Shown: piece after piece, positions 55,452-64,000 of the stretch
Position numbering within the stretch: position 1 is the first letter of the stretch
Layout of the letters: each line of letters opens with the position of its first letter
The notes under the pieces: generated by a model
The model's database searches: none
What the model was told of the DNA's origin: nothing
The model's input: only the letters and a program-made list of their open reading frames with translations
Assembly: GCA_012960535.1 (NCBI GenBank)
Contig: DUBB01000045.1
Coordinates: forward strand, 1-64,000
Length of the DNA stretch: 64,000 bases
DNA from: Gammaproteobacteria bacterium
GTDB lineage: Bacteria > Pseudomonadota > Gammaproteobacteria > Pseudomonadales > Azotimanducaceae
Direction: 5' to 3'
Program-made: the position numbers and the translations under genes

Positions 55452-56780
55452 GTGTCCAATGGGAGACAGAAGGTGATAGTTGGTTTGGGGCAAACCGGAT
55501 TATCGTTGGCCAGGCACCTTGCTGAACGAGGCAAGCCTTTTTGTGTGGCGGATGATTATCCCGAGCCAGAAGCTTTGGCTCAGCTGCAGGCTATTTCGCC
55601 TTTAACCCCGGTAATCTCTATAGACCAAATTGATCCTGCGGCAACTCAGCAATTACTGTTAAGCCCTGGCGTTCCGTTGTCTTTACCCGGTATCCAGGAT
55701 TGTTTGTCCAAGGGTATTGAAGTAACAGGCGACGTCGCTTTATTTTCCAGTCAGGTAAAAGCCCCGGTAGTAGCCGTAACCGGATCTAATGGAAAGAGCA
55801 CGGTAACCTCGATGTTAGGTGCCTTTGCCTCGGCCCAGTTACCGCGGGTGGCGGTGGCAGGCAACATAGGTATTGCCTGCCTGGATGTTTTAGCCGATGA
55901 AGTGGATTATTACATTCTCGAACTGTCCAGTTATCAGCTTGATCTGGTGACAGCCATGCCGCTCGAAGTCGCTGGACTGCTGAATCTGAGCCCAGATCAC
56001 CTCGATCGTTACTCATCCGCGGAAGCCTATTTTCAGGCCAAGCTGAGTATCTTTGATAATGCCCGGACAGCGGTTATCAGTGAGCAACTGCTCGATCAGG
56101 GTTATACCCCAAATTGCGATCGCGTTGTGGTGTTTGGGGATAGTCCGCCTGGTGATAGCGGTCATTATGGCCTTACCCATAGTGGGCAAGCGTCCTGGCT
56201 GATGAAAGGCGCTGATGTGCTCATGGATTGTGCGGAATTGCAGGTATTGGGCCGGCATAATCAGTTGAATGCTTTAGCTGCACTTGCCATGGGGGATGCC
56301 ATGGGACTCGATCTTGCTCTGATGGTTGAGACCTTGCGCAACTTTAAAGGCTTGCCGCATCGCTGTGAACTGATCTGCGAAAAAGACGGTGTGAAATGGA
56401 TAAACGATTCGAAGGCAACCAATGTAGCGGCGACCCTGTCGGCGGTAGATGCCCTACCCTCGCAGGGCGGTCTGATTCTAATATTAGGCGGTGAAGCTAA
56501 AGGTGCGGATTTTTCAGCATTGCAGTCAGCCTTGTCCGGTAAAGTGAAAAAAGTTCTACTGCTCGGAGAAGCCAGAGATATCATCGCCAAGTCATTGGAT
56601 GAAAAGATCGAATGGGAAAAACAAACCGGCTATGAAACTGCTGTAGCCAGAGCCATTGAACTGGCCGATGCCGGTGATATCGTGATGCTGTCACCGGCGT
56701 GTTCAAGCCTTGACATGTTCTCCAGTTATATTGAAAGAGGAGCATTTTTCACTCAGCTGGTCAGAGAGGCTCTGCTATGA
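55452..56780 (+). CDS. murD: UDP-MurNAc-L-alanine:D-glutamate ligase MurD
   Basis: A 442-residue Mur ligase adding D-Glu. IVGLGQTGLSLARHLAERG is the N-terminal UDP-binding part, GSNGKSTVTSMLG the ATP loop (near residue 112), and WINDSKATNVAATLSA the conserved central block. The GTG start has GGGTGA six bases upstream. It overlaps ftsW by four bases. Confidence 0.98.
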   Translation: MSNGRQKVIVGLGQTGLSLARHLAERGKPFCVADDYPEPEALAQLQAISPLTPVISIDQIDPAATQQLLLSPGVPLSLPGIQDCLSKGIEVTGDVALFSSQVKAPVVAVTGSNGKSTVTSMLGAFASAQLPRVAVAGNIGIACLDVLADEVDYYILELSSYQLDLVTAMPLEVAGLLNLSPDHLDRYSSAEAYFQAKLSIFDNARTAVISEQLLDQGYTPNCDRVVVFGDSPPGDSGHYGLTHSGQASWLMKGADVLMDCAELQVLGRHNQLNALAALAMGDAMGLDLALMVETLRNFKGLPHRCELICEKDGVKWINDSKATNVAATLSAVDALPSQGGLILILGGEAKGADFSALQSALSGKVKKVLLLGEARDIIAKSLDEKIEWEKQTGYETAVARAIELADAGDIVMLSPACSSLDMFSSYIERGAFFTQLVREALL

Positions 56781-57964
56781 ATATCATGGCACGAAATTTA
56801 CGCCAGGATGATCAAGCCTGCCCGGCCGACTTGTTTATTCTGGGTTCGAGCGCCCTGTTATTGCTGATCGGTTGGGTTATGGTTACTTCTGCCTCCAGCG
56901 AAATAGCAGCCAGAAATTTCGGAAATCCTTTTTGGTATACCGGCAGGCATGGCCTCTACATTTTTATCGGACTGCTTACAGGTGCTCTTGCGCTCATGCT
57001 GCCCATCAGAGTATGGCAGCGTTCTGGTTGGGCTCTATTGCTGCTGAGTTTCTTTCTATTGGTGACTGTATTGGTTCCTGGTCTTGGCCGGGAGGTAAAT
57101 GGGGCCGTTCGCTGGATTCCGCTGGGACTTTTCAATCTGCAGGGTTCGGAATTCGTCAAGTTGTTTTCGGTTGTTTTCTTCGCGGCCTACGTTGTCAATC
57201 CAGACAATCGAGTCAATGATAGTTTCGTTTGCTTCGCCAAGCCGCTGGCTCTTATCAGCCTACTGCTGGTTCTACTGCTGGTACAGCCGGACTTCGGAGC
57301 TACAGTCGTTATTATCACGGCTGTTATTGGTGTTTTATTCTTCTCGGGCGCGCCCATGAGGTTTTTTGCGCCTACAGTCCTTTCCGGAAGTGCCATTGTG
57401 GCCTTATTGGTTGTGATGAAGCCCTACCGACTCGCACGGATACTGACTTTTACCGATCCGTGGAAGCATCCGTTTGATGGCGGCTATCAGTTGACTCAGG
57501 CCCTGATAGCCTTCGGCCGGGGTGAGTGGTTCGGTCTGGGGCTGGGTAATAGCGTTCAGAAACTGTTTTTCCTACCTGAGGCCCACACCGATTTTTTGTT
57601 TTCCATTATTGCTGAAGAGCTGGGTATTGTCGGTGGGTTTGTGATCTTAGCGGGATTTTCAGTACTGGTAATCAAGACGCTGCTGCTAGGCAAGCGAGCC
57701 TACCAGATCGAATTGCCGTTTCATGGTGGTTTGGCAACGGGAATCGGCGTGTTGTTTGGAACCCAGGCACTGATCAACTTAGGTGTCAACTTAGGACTGC
57801 TGCCCACCAAAGGGCTGACCCTGCCGTTGATGAGTTATGGCGGTAACAGCTTGATCGTAAGTTGCCTTTTAGTGGCTCTGCTGTTGCGCATCGATATGGA
57901 AGTAAAGCACCAGATGAAAATTTACCCAGCAGCAAGGAGGAACCTTCGTGATGCTCGCAGATAG
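56777..57964 (+). CDS. ftsW: Septal peptidoglycan glycosyltransferase FtsW
   Basis: A 395-residue SEDS-family membrane protein with about ten helices that polymerises septal glycan together with FtsI. Family blocks: [33 protein letters not shown] (with the catalytic-loop Asp further on in [17 protein letters not shown]) and [13 protein letters not shown]. It overlaps murD by four bases at its start and murC by 17 bases at its end; murG, usual between ftsW and murC, is absent. Confidence 0.98.
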   Translation: MNIMARNLRQDDQACPADLFILGSSALLLLIGWVMVTSASSEIAARNFGNPFWYTGRHGLYIFIGLLTGALALMLPIRVWQRSGWALLLLSFFLLVTVLVPGLGREVNGAVRWIPLGLFNLQGSEFVKLFSVVFFAAYVVNPDNRVNDSFVCFAKPLALISLLLVLLLVQPDFGATVVIITAVIGVLFFSGAPMRFFAPTVLSGSAIVALLVVMKPYRLARILTFTDPWKHPFDGGYQLTQALIAFGRGEWFGLGLGNSVQKLFFLPEAHTDFLFSIIAEELGIVGGFVILAGFSVLVIKTLLLGKRAYQIELPFHGGLATGIGVLFGTQALINLGVNLGLLPTKGLTLPLMSYGGNSLIVSCLLVALLLRIDMEVKHQMKIYPAARRNLRDARR

Positions 57965-59399
57965 ACTTGCTGATCAGAGAGAAGTTCCCGAAATGCGGCG
58001 TATCCGCAGGATACATTTTGTTGGTATTGGTGGCTCGGGTATGTGTGGCATAGCAGAAGTCCTATGCAACCAGGGGTATGAAATTACCGGCTCGGATCTA
58101 AAACGATCGGAGATCACAGAGCGATTGATTGGTCTGGGTGTTCGAATCAATTTCGGGCATGCCAGACAGCACGTACAAGGCTCGGACGTAGTGGTGGTAT
58201 CAACTGCGGTTGCCGGTCAAAATATAGAAGTTCAAGAAGCCCAGGAAAAGCGGATTCCGATTATTCGCAGAGCAGAGATGCTCGCCGAATTGATGCGTTA
58301 TCGTCATGGTATCGCTGTTGCTGGAACGCATGGTAAGACGACCACGACCAGCCTGATTGCCTCTGTTTTAGCTGAAGCTGATCTAGACCCTACGTTTATT
58401 ATCGGCGGACTGCTAAACAGTGCTGCGAGCAATGCTCGACTGGGAAGCAGTCGCTATATGGTTGCCGAAGCTGATGAAAGCGATGCGTCGTTCCTGCATT
58501 TGCAGCCTCTAGTGGCGGTTTTGACTAATGTTGATAGGGATCACCTTTCCAATTACGACGGTAGTTTTGCCAAACTGAAAGAAGCATTTCTGACCTTTGT
58601 CCATAATTTGCCTTTTTATGGTTTGCTGATCGCTTGCCAGGATGATCCCATTGTGGCGTCCATGTTGCCTTCCGTAACACGGCCGATACTGACCTATGGA
58701 TTTTCAGAAGAAGCTGACTTTCTGGCCTATGACTGGCATCAAGATGGTGCAGTTTCAGATTTCAGAGTACGCCGGAAGGGCTTTCAAGACGATCTCACGA
58801 TCTCATTAAACATGCCTGGACGACATAATGTTCTGAACGCGCTCGCGGCGGTTGCTGTCGCGTCCGACGAAGGTATTGATGATCTCAGTATACAACGCGG
58901 TCTGGCACAGTTTTCCGGTGTAGGTCGTCGCTTTGAAATCCATGGTTATTTTCAGATTGGTGATGGCCAGTTACTGCTGGTTGATGATTATGGGCATCAT
59001 CCCAATGAAGTAAAGGCAACTATCGATGCGGTGAAGACGGGTTGGCCCGACTCGCGCCTGGTGATGATCTATCAGCCGCACCGCTTTACCAGAACCTTTG
59101 AGTTGTTTGACCAGTTCGTTGAAGTCCTGCAACAGGTTGATCTACTAGTGCTGACAGAGGTCTATGGGGCAGGGGAAGAAAAAATTCCAGGGGCTACGGG
59201 TGAAGACCTGTTTAGACGTCTCCGCTTGCGTATGGCGGACAAAGTTTTGCTGGTGCCTGACATTCAGGATGTGCCCGCGTTACTGCAGGGGCTGTTGCAA
59301 CCCCAGGATGTGGTATTAACCCAAGGTGCCGGTGATACCGCTAAATTAGCGATTAACCTGAAGACTAACTGGAACGACTTGGTAGGAGAGAAGAACTGA
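57948..59399 (+). CDS. murC: UDP-MurNAc:L-alanine ligase MurC
   Basis: A 483-residue Mur ligase adding L-Ala, the first residue of the stem peptide. [18 protein letters not shown] is the UDP-binding loop, [14 protein letters not shown] the ATP site (near residue 125), and [17 protein letters not shown] a conserved C-terminal block. A perfect AAGGAGG (57934-57940) precedes the GTG by seven bases; an ATG follows one codon later. The gene begins inside ftsW and its stop overlaps the ftsQ start (TGATG); ddlB is absent. Confidence 0.98.
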   Translation: MMLADRLADQREVPEMRRIRRIHFVGIGGSGMCGIAEVLCNQGYEITGSDLKRSEITERLIGLGVRINFGHARQHVQGSDVVVVSTAVAGQNIEVQEAQEKRIPIIRRAEMLAELMRYRHGIAVAGTHGKTTTTSLIASVLAEADLDPTFIIGGLLNSAASNARLGSSRYMVAEADESDASFLHLQPLVAVLTNVDRDHLSNYDGSFAKLKEAFLTFVHNLPFYGLLIACQDDPIVASMLPSVTRPILTYGFSEEADFLAYDWHQDGAVSDFRVRRKGFQDDLTISLNMPGRHNVLNALAAVAVASDEGIDDLSIQRGLAQFSGVGRRFEIHGYFQIGDGQLLLVDDYGHHPNEVKATIDAVKTGWPDSRLVMIYQPHRFTRTFELFDQFVEVLQQVDLLVLTEVYGAGEEKIPGATGEDLFRRLRLRMADKVLLVPDIQDVPALLQGLLQPQDVVLTQGAGDTAKLAINLKTNWNDLVGEKN

Positions 59400-60151
59400 T
59401 GAAACAGCTTAGAACATTGAGTTTCATGCAATCCGGCAATTGCCTGCTGAAAGCGCTGTTTTTGAGTGTTTTATCCTGGAGCACTGTCGGACTGGCCTAT
59501 GGAGACGGAGATATTCAGTTTCTGGTCATCAGTGGGGACCTGACCGAACAGCAGAAGCAGGCCGTAAAAGTCATGTTGGTAAAGGCTGGAGATTCGTTAG
59601 CCGATATTGTCAAGGTAAAACGAGATCTTGAAAACTCGGATTGGATTGCGACCACAGACGTAACTTATCGATGGCCGGATGAGCTGTATCTCGAGGTGAC
59701 GCCGGAGAAACCTATCGCTTACTGGAATAATCAGGCCTTTATAAATGATCACGGTAAGATTTTTAGTTCCGAATATATTATCGCAGGGAATTTACCCCAG
59801 TTGTATGGTCAGAACGAAGCGGTTGGTGAAGTGATGAGGTATTACCACGAGGTTACCCGAGCGCTTTCTTCGACCGATCAGACAGTTAAAACCCTGCGGG
59901 TGAATGGACGTGGATCGGTTGAATTCGAATTGTCTGATGGCTGGCGGATATTGCTGGGTAATGTTGAAGTTGGTCAGCGTCTGCAGCGGGCTTTTAAGGT
60001 CATGTCTCGTTTAAGGAACATGAGTGAGAGGCAAGCCATGGTGCGAATAGATGCCCGTTATTCGGATGGTGTGGCCATCAATGGATCTATTCTTACCAGA
60101 GATACCTTAATCAGTGTAAATCAAAACACAAATGCGAGTAACGAACTATGA
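59399..60151 (+). CDS. ftsQ: Cell division protein FtsQ
   Basis: A 250-residue bitopic division protein. After a short cytoplasmic tail and a membrane helix (about 14-34) comes the POTRA domain (IQFLVISGDLTEQQKQAVK; FxVxG-like start) and the FtsQ domain with WPDELYLEVTPEKPIAYWN, LPQLYGQNEAVGEVM and the late SDGWRILLGNVEVGQRLQR block (in two parts). The cytoplasmic tail is shorter than in E. coli. Coupled to murC and ftsA. Confidence 0.93.
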   Translation: MKQLRTLSFMQSGNCLLKALFLSVLSWSTVGLAYGDGDIQFLVISGDLTEQQKQAVKVMLVKAGDSLADIVKVKRDLENSDWIATTDVTYRWPDELYLEVTPEKPIAYWNNQAFINDHGKIFSSEYIIAGNLPQLYGQNEAVGEVMRYYHEVTRALSSTDQTVKTLRVNGRGSVEFELSDGWRILLGNVEVGQRLQRAFKVMSRLRNMSERQAMVRIDARYSDGVAINGSILTRDTLISVNQNTNASNEL

Positions 60152-61377
60152 ATGTTTCTAATCAGCAGCGCATGATCGTTGGCTTGGATATTGGTACTTC
60201 TAAAGTTGTTGCCATAGTAGGAGAAATTAATCCGGAAGGCACTTTGGAAATAATCGGGATTGGCAGCCATTCGTCCCGTGGTTTAAAAAAAGGCGTGGTT
60301 ATCAATATTGATTCGACCGTACAGTCCATACAACGGGCGGTTGAGGAAGCAGAACTTATGGCGGGATGTCAGATACATTCAGTCTATGCAGGTATAGCAG
60401 GAAATCACATCAGGAGTCTGAATTCTCACGGAATTGTGGCCATTCGAGATCGCGAGGTCTTCCAGCCTGATATTGAACGTGTCATAGATGCTGCCCAGGC
60501 GGTTGCTATACCGGCTGATCAGAAAATATTGCATATCCTGCCGCAGGAATACGTCATCGATAATCAGGAAGGGGTGAAAGAGCCCCTGGGGATGTCTGGC
60601 GTCCGGCTAGAGGCGAAGGTACATTTAGTGACCTGTGCTGTCAACGCTGCTCAGAACATTGAAAAGTGCATACGACAATGTGGTTTGGAGGTTGACGATA
60701 TTATCCTTGAGCAACTGGCATCAAGCCATGCTGTACTGACCGAAGACGAAAAGGAACTGGGCGTTTGTCTAGTTGATATCGGTGGCGGTACTTCTGATAT
60801 TGCCATCTATACCGAGGGTGCTATCAGGCATACAGCGGTCATTCCAATTGCCGGCGATCAGGTGACAAATGACGTTGCCATGGCATTACGAACGCCCACC
60901 CCTCACGCGGAAGAGATAAAGATAAAATACGCGTGCGCGCTGGCTTCTCTTGCCGGTGAGAACGAAACCATCCAGGTACCGAGCGTGGGTGATCGACAAG
61001 ACCGTTCGCTTTCCAGACAGGCTCTGGCTGAGGTGGTTGAACCTCGGTACGAGGAATTGTTTAACCTCATTCAGGCTGAATTGCGTCGCAGTGGTTTTGA
61101 ACATCTGATAGCGGCTGGAATTGTACTAACAGGCGGCACTTCGAAAATGGAGGGTGTTGTGGAACTTGCCGAAGAAATATTCCATATGCCAGTGAGCATT
61201 GGCAAACCAAGGTGCTTTTCCGGTCTGGCAGACATTGTTAGAAATCCAATATATGCAACTGCAGTTGGCTTGTTGCAATACGGGTCCTCTCAAGCGCCTG
61301 GTTTGGGGCGGGTCAAATCAAAAATAGATAGTGAGTCATTGGTTGGCAGAGTCAAGCAATGGTTCATGGGTAATTGA
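60148..61377 (+). CDS. ftsA: Cell division protein FtsA
   Basis: A 409-residue actin-like protein that tethers FtsZ to the membrane. MIVGLDIGTSKVVAIVGEI is phosphate-1, VDIGGGTSDIAIY phosphate-2 and GIVLTGGTSKMEGVVEL the adenosine motif; the C-terminal amphipathic membrane helix is GRVKQWFMGN. It overlaps ftsQ by four bases and precedes ftsZ by 41 bases. Confidence 0.98.
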   Translation: MNVSNQQRMIVGLDIGTSKVVAIVGEINPEGTLEIIGIGSHSSRGLKKGVVINIDSTVQSIQRAVEEAELMAGCQIHSVYAGIAGNHIRSLNSHGIVAIRDREVFQPDIERVIDAAQAVAIPADQKILHILPQEYVIDNQEGVKEPLGMSGVRLEAKVHLVTCAVNAAQNIEKCIRQCGLEVDDIILEQLASSHAVLTEDEKELGVCLVDIGGGTSDIAIYTEGAIRHTAVIPIAGDQVTNDVAMALRTPTPHAEEIKIKYACALASLAGENETIQVPSVGDRQDRSLSRQALAEVVEPRYEELFNLIQAELRRSGFEHLIAAGIVLTGGTSKMEGVVELAEEIFHMPVSIGKPRCFSGLADIVRNPIYATAVGLLQYGSSQAPGLGRVKSKIDSESLVGRVKQWFMGN

Positions 61378-61418
61378 TAACTAAATATTTAATATTTCTG
61401 TAAAACGGAGGAAGTCAC

Positions 61419-62576
61419 ATGTTTGAATTAGTCGATAGTAAACCACAGCACGCGGTAATTAAGGTTATCGGAGTGGGCGGCGGCGGTGGTAACGCTGTGC
61501 AGCACATGGTCGATCATCATGTTGAGGGAGTTGATTTCATCTGTGCAAACACAGATGCGCAGGCCCTGCAGAGATTAACGGCCAGAACGCTACTGCAACT
61601 GGGGACAGACCTTACCAAGGGGCTGGGAGCAGGCGCCAACCCAAGCGTTGGTAAAGACGCAGCGCTTGAGGACAGAGAACGAATATCTGAAGTACTTTAT
61701 GGTGCCGATATGGTCTTCATTACGGCCGGCATGGGCGGCGGGACGGGAACAGGTGCTGCTCCCATAGTGGCCAGTATTGCTAAAGAAATGGGTATATTGA
61801 CGGTCGCGGTGGTGACCAAGCCTTTCCCCTTTGAAGGTCGCAAGAGAATGCAGATCGCAGAAGCTGGGATTTCTGAACTGGCAGAATATGTCGATTCCCT
61901 GATTACGGTGCCGAATGAAAAGCTGATGACCATTATGGGTCAGGATGCACCCTTGTTAGAGGCTTTTGCAGCTGTTGATAACGTGTTGCTGGGAGCCGTG
62001 CAAGGGATAGCGGATTTGATTATAAGACCTGGGATTATCAATGTTGACTTTGCCGATGTGCGTACGGTGATGTCTGAGATGGGGATGGCTATGATGGGTA
62101 GTGGCCTGGCAATTGGTGCAGACCGAGCCAGTAAAGCTGCGGAAGCGGCTGTAAGAAGTCCATTGCTCGAAGATGTTGATTTCAATGGTGCTCGAGGGAT
62201 ATTGGTTAATATTGCGGCCGGGATTGATATTACCCTAACTGAGTTTTCTCAGGTAGGGGCAACGATCGAGGAATTTGCTTCTGAAAATGCAACGGTGGTG
62301 ATTGGTACCGTAATTGATCCGGAGATGGGTGAAGAAATGCGAGTCACTGTAGTCGCTACCGGCCTAGGCCTGGCTCTGGAAGAACGGAACACCCTGGAGC
62401 TGGCCGAGAAGGTCAGGCGGAAGATCGCTGGTGATGGGGATTATGGAGAATTTGATACGCCGACTGTGATTCGAAATGCGCCTGCCAGTAGTGAAGCTCA
62501 CGAAGAGCGGTTGGGCAGAGCAAGGGATCTCGAATACTTAGATATCCCTGCTTTTCTGCGAAGACAAGCGGATTAA
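61419..62576 (+). CDS. ftsZ: Cell division protein FtsZ
   Basis: A 385-residue tubulin-like GTPase that builds the division ring. Visible are IGVGGGGGNAVQHMV, the tubulin signature GGGTGTG (106-112), the T7-loop NVDFADVRTVM and the C-terminal FtsA/ZipA-binding peptide YLDIPAFLRRQ. The linker before that peptide is short, as in E. coli. GGAGG precedes the ATG. A hairpin terminator follows. Confidence 0.99.
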   Translation: MFELVDSKPQHAVIKVIGVGGGGGNAVQHMVDHHVEGVDFICANTDAQALQRLTARTLLQLGTDLTKGLGAGANPSVGKDAALEDRERISEVLYGADMVFITAGMGGGTGTGAAPIVASIAKEMGILTVAVVTKPFPFEGRKRMQIAEAGISELAEYVDSLITVPNEKLMTIMGQDAPLLEAFAAVDNVLLGAVQGIADLIIRPGIINVDFADVRTVMSEMGMAMMGSGLAIGADRASKAAEAAVRSPLLEDVDFNGARGILVNIAAGIDITLTEFSQVGATIEEFASENATVVIGTVIDPEMGEEMRVTVVATGLGLALEERNTLELAEKVRRKIAGDGDYGEFDTPTVIRNAPASSEAHEERLGRARDLEYLDIPAFLRRQAD

Positions 62577-62583
62577 ACCTTAA

Positions 62584-62603
62584 TTAGACAATATTAGACA
62601 ATA
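62584..62603. repeat. 10-base tandem duplication after ftsZ
   Basis: ATTAGACAAT twice in direct succession, 8 bases after the ftsZ stop. Confidence 0.92.
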
Positions 62604-62626
62604 GAGGAGAAAATGGCCTAAATCAG

Positions 62627-62669
62627 GAGAAAAGTTAATAATCATTCAGAAAAATGCAACTTTTCTCCA
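62627..62669 (+). terminator. Terminator-like hairpin between ftsZ and lpxC
   Basis: GGAGAAAAGTT (62627-62637) and AACTTTTCTCC (62659-62669) form a perfect 11-bp stem with a 21-base loop, followed by ATTTTTG. It could end dcw transcription or attenuate readthrough into lpxC. Confidence 0.6.
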
Positions 62670-62755
62670 TTTTTGTAGTCATAGTTACCCTACAAAGCTA
62701 TTTCTATCAGCATTGATTTGGTAAAATCTGCGACCGCTGTGCGGGTGACGAGATT

Positions 62756-63685
62756 ATGATTAGGCAAAAAACACTAAAAAATGTGATACGAGCGACGGGT
62801 ATTGGTTTACATACCGGCGAGAAAGTTTATTTAACTTTGCGACCTGCACCCGTTAATACCGGCATCGTATTTATTAGGTCTGACCTGACAAAGGCGATTG
62901 AAATCAAAGCCTGTAACGAATCCGTAGTAGACACTACGCTGGCAACCACAGTAGGCAAGAGTGATGTTCGAATTTCAACAGTAGAACATGTTTTGGCGGC
63001 TTTATCTGGGTTAGCTATCGATAATCTCTATGTGGAGGTGAGCGGTCCTGAAATGCCGATCATGGATGGTAGTGCAGCAACCTTCGTTTTTCTCATTCAG
63101 TCAGCAGGGATAGAAGAGCAAGCCGCGCTTAAGCGATTTATCCGCATAAAGAAACCGATTCATGTCACGGGTGAAAATAGCAGCCGGGACTTTGGGCAGT
63201 CCGTCTCTTTAACCCCTTATAACGGTTTTAAATTAGCTCATACTATTGTTTATGACAATGCGGTCATTAAGCGACAGCAAGCCTGCGTAGATTTTGCAAA
63301 TACGTCATTTGTTAAATCCATCAGTCGAGCAAGAACATTTGGACTTATGCAAGAGTTTGAACAGTTAAGAGAGATGAACCTTGCCCAGGGAGGCAGTCTC
63401 GATAACGCAATTGTTGTAGATGAGTTTAGGATATTAAATGATGATGGCCTGCGTCTTGATGATGAATTTGTGCGTCATAAGATTTTGGATGCACTAGGCG
63501 ACTTGTACCTGCTTGGTCACAGCATCATCGGAGAATTTGTAGGCTATAAGTCTGGCCATAGTGAAAATCATGCCCTTCGGTGTGCATTGCTGGCCGACAA
63601 GGACGCATGGGAAATAGTCAGTTTCCCGGACCGGCAGAAGGCGCCACTCGCATACGCCCGCCTGGCTGGATTAGAGTACGCTTAA
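62756..63685 (+). CDS. lpxC: UDP-3-O-acyl-N-acetylglucosamine deacetylase
   Basis: A 309-residue zinc enzyme catalysing the committed step of lipid A synthesis. Zinc ligands are His78 ([10 protein letters not shown]), His241 and Asp245 ([13 protein letters not shown]); the catalytic His268 is in [25 protein letters not shown] is the usual N-terminus. It follows ftsZ in the conserved order but after a 179-base gap with a hairpin, and a TAAAAT box (62722-62727) may be part of its own promoter. Confidence 0.98.
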   Translation: MIRQKTLKNVIRATGIGLHTGEKVYLTLRPAPVNTGIVFIRSDLTKAIEIKACNESVVDTTLATTVGKSDVRISTVEHVLAALSGLAIDNLYVEVSGPEMPIMDGSAATFVFLIQSAGIEEQAALKRFIRIKKPIHVTGENSSRDFGQSVSLTPYNGFKLAHTIVYDNAVIKRQQACVDFANTSFVKSISRARTFGLMQEFEQLREMNLAQGGSLDNAIVVDEFRILNDDGLRLDDEFVRHKILDALGDLYLLGHSIIGEFVGYKSGHSENHALRCALLADKDAWEIVSFPDRQKAPLAYARLAGLEYA

Positions 63686-63700
63686 GGCAACCCAGACCTA

Positions 63701-63724
63701 TCAATGATTCTTTCAATGATTCTT
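63701..63724. repeat. 12-base tandem duplication at the dciA 3' end
   Basis: TCAATGATTCTT twice in direct succession (63701-63712, 63713-63724). The second copy contains the end of the dciA gene, so the last codons and stop are duplicated beyond the stop. Confidence 0.92.
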
Positions 63725-64000
63725 TGCAAAACGTTGCAGCGCCTGCTTGAGTTGGTTGTCTTCAATACAGTCTGCAGTAGCAATAATGAGCGACTTACTG
63801 TCCGCCGATAACTGCCTGGCAACGCCAGTTTTTTCTTGGGGTTCACCGGTCTCGGGTAGGACTGAGACTTTCACCTGCGTCAGCTCGCTATCAGGGATGG
63901 ATTGATGTAGAAATTCCAGTAAAACTCTCTGTCGATAGCGGATTTCGGTAGCGATTACCGCGCTGGTTACAAGCAGGTGGATGTGCGCATCTTTGATAGA
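63713..64000 (-). CDS. dciA: DciA/DUF721 family protein, 5' part cut by window edge
   Basis: A minus-strand frame of 95 residues plus TGA, open to the right edge. The start is outside the window. The visible part shows the DUF721 pattern AHIHLLVTSAVIATEIRYRQ, VLLEFLHQSIPDSELTQVKV and a C-terminal helix (QALQRFAKNH). DciA is the ancestral bacterial helicase loader/regulator that acts on DnaB at replication initiation, in species lacking DnaC. The position after lpxC and before secA, on the opposite strand, is the conserved one in Pseudomonas-like genomes. Confidence 0.75.
   Translation of the reverse strand, partial: SIKDAHIHLLVTSAVIATEIRYRQRVLLEFLHQSIPDSELTQVKVSVLPETGEPQEKTGVARQLSADSKSLIIATADCIEDNQLKQALQRFAKNH

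Noticed and set aside
55438-55476. ATG overlapping the murE stop as a vestige of murF
   Set aside because: It opens only 12 codons without similarity to MurF; chance overlap cannot be excluded.
62606-62622. Two-codon leader frame (ATG GCC TAA) after AGAGGAG upstream of lpxC
   Set aside because: Such mini-frames are common by chance, and it would be part of the ftsZ trailer rather than a clear attenuator.

Overview
The window looks like a chromosomal segment of a free-living, probably marine or aquatic, gammaproteobacterium related to the Pseudomonadales/Cellvibrionales-type lineages. This rests on gene content and order, not on a database search. From about 15.3 kb to the right end the order follows the block known in Pseudomonas: gatBAC, mreBCD, maf, rng, yhdP, nitrilase, yjgA(darP), mgtE, ptsO, rapZ, ptsN, hpf, rpoN, lptB, lptA, lptC, ibaG, murA, hisG, hisD, zapE, rplM, rpsI, petABC, sspAB, dolP, yraN, lpoA, rsmI, rnpB, mraZ, the division and cell wall (dcw) cluster, lpxC and dciA.

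Layout. 1-5 kb: catabolic or transport genes (truncated dienelactone hydrolase, AGCS amino-acid:sodium symporter, short-chain dehydrogenase, Rieske oxygenase). 5-11.3 kb: an accessory stretch with an AT-rich CPBP-family gene, broken reading frames, a zinc-type uptake operon (Cys/His-rich small protein, coiled-coil porin, ZnuA-like and ZnuB-like proteins, no ATPase) and a decayed tyrosine integrase directly beside a tRNA with a CAT anticodon. It reads as the scar of an integrated island. 11.4-15.3 kb: coaX, an amidohydrolase preceded by a structured leader, and a DUF1499 membrane protein. 15.3-64 kb: housekeeping genes for tRNA-dependent amidation, cell shape, RNA turnover, nitrogen-PTS, sigma-54, LPS export, peptidoglycan, histidine, ribosomal proteins L13/S9, cytochrome bc1, ClpXP adaptor proteins, RNase P RNA, and division.

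The most notable pattern is what is missing from this otherwise conserved order. The dcw cluster lacks murF, mraY, murG and ddlB, with neighbours closed up to overlapping or nearly overlapping junctions. tldD and pmbA, which normally flank yjgA, are both gone. The kdsC/kdsD and mla block between lptC and ibaG is gone, as are hisC after hisD and diaA/gmhA between dolP and yraN. The closed, often translationally coupled junctions argue for old rearrangement (relocation or loss) rather than assembly gaps, but only the rest of the genome can decide.

Other points: a multi-helix RNA candidate closed by a perfect 9-bp stem just upstream of the amidohydrolase gene; a second long inverted repeat before petA; an Asn-to-Gln change in the SxN motif of FtsI; a minimal P3 helix in RNase P RNA; a four-repeat MraZ operator with 10-bp phasing; and many short tandem duplications (7-16 bp units) at gene ends.
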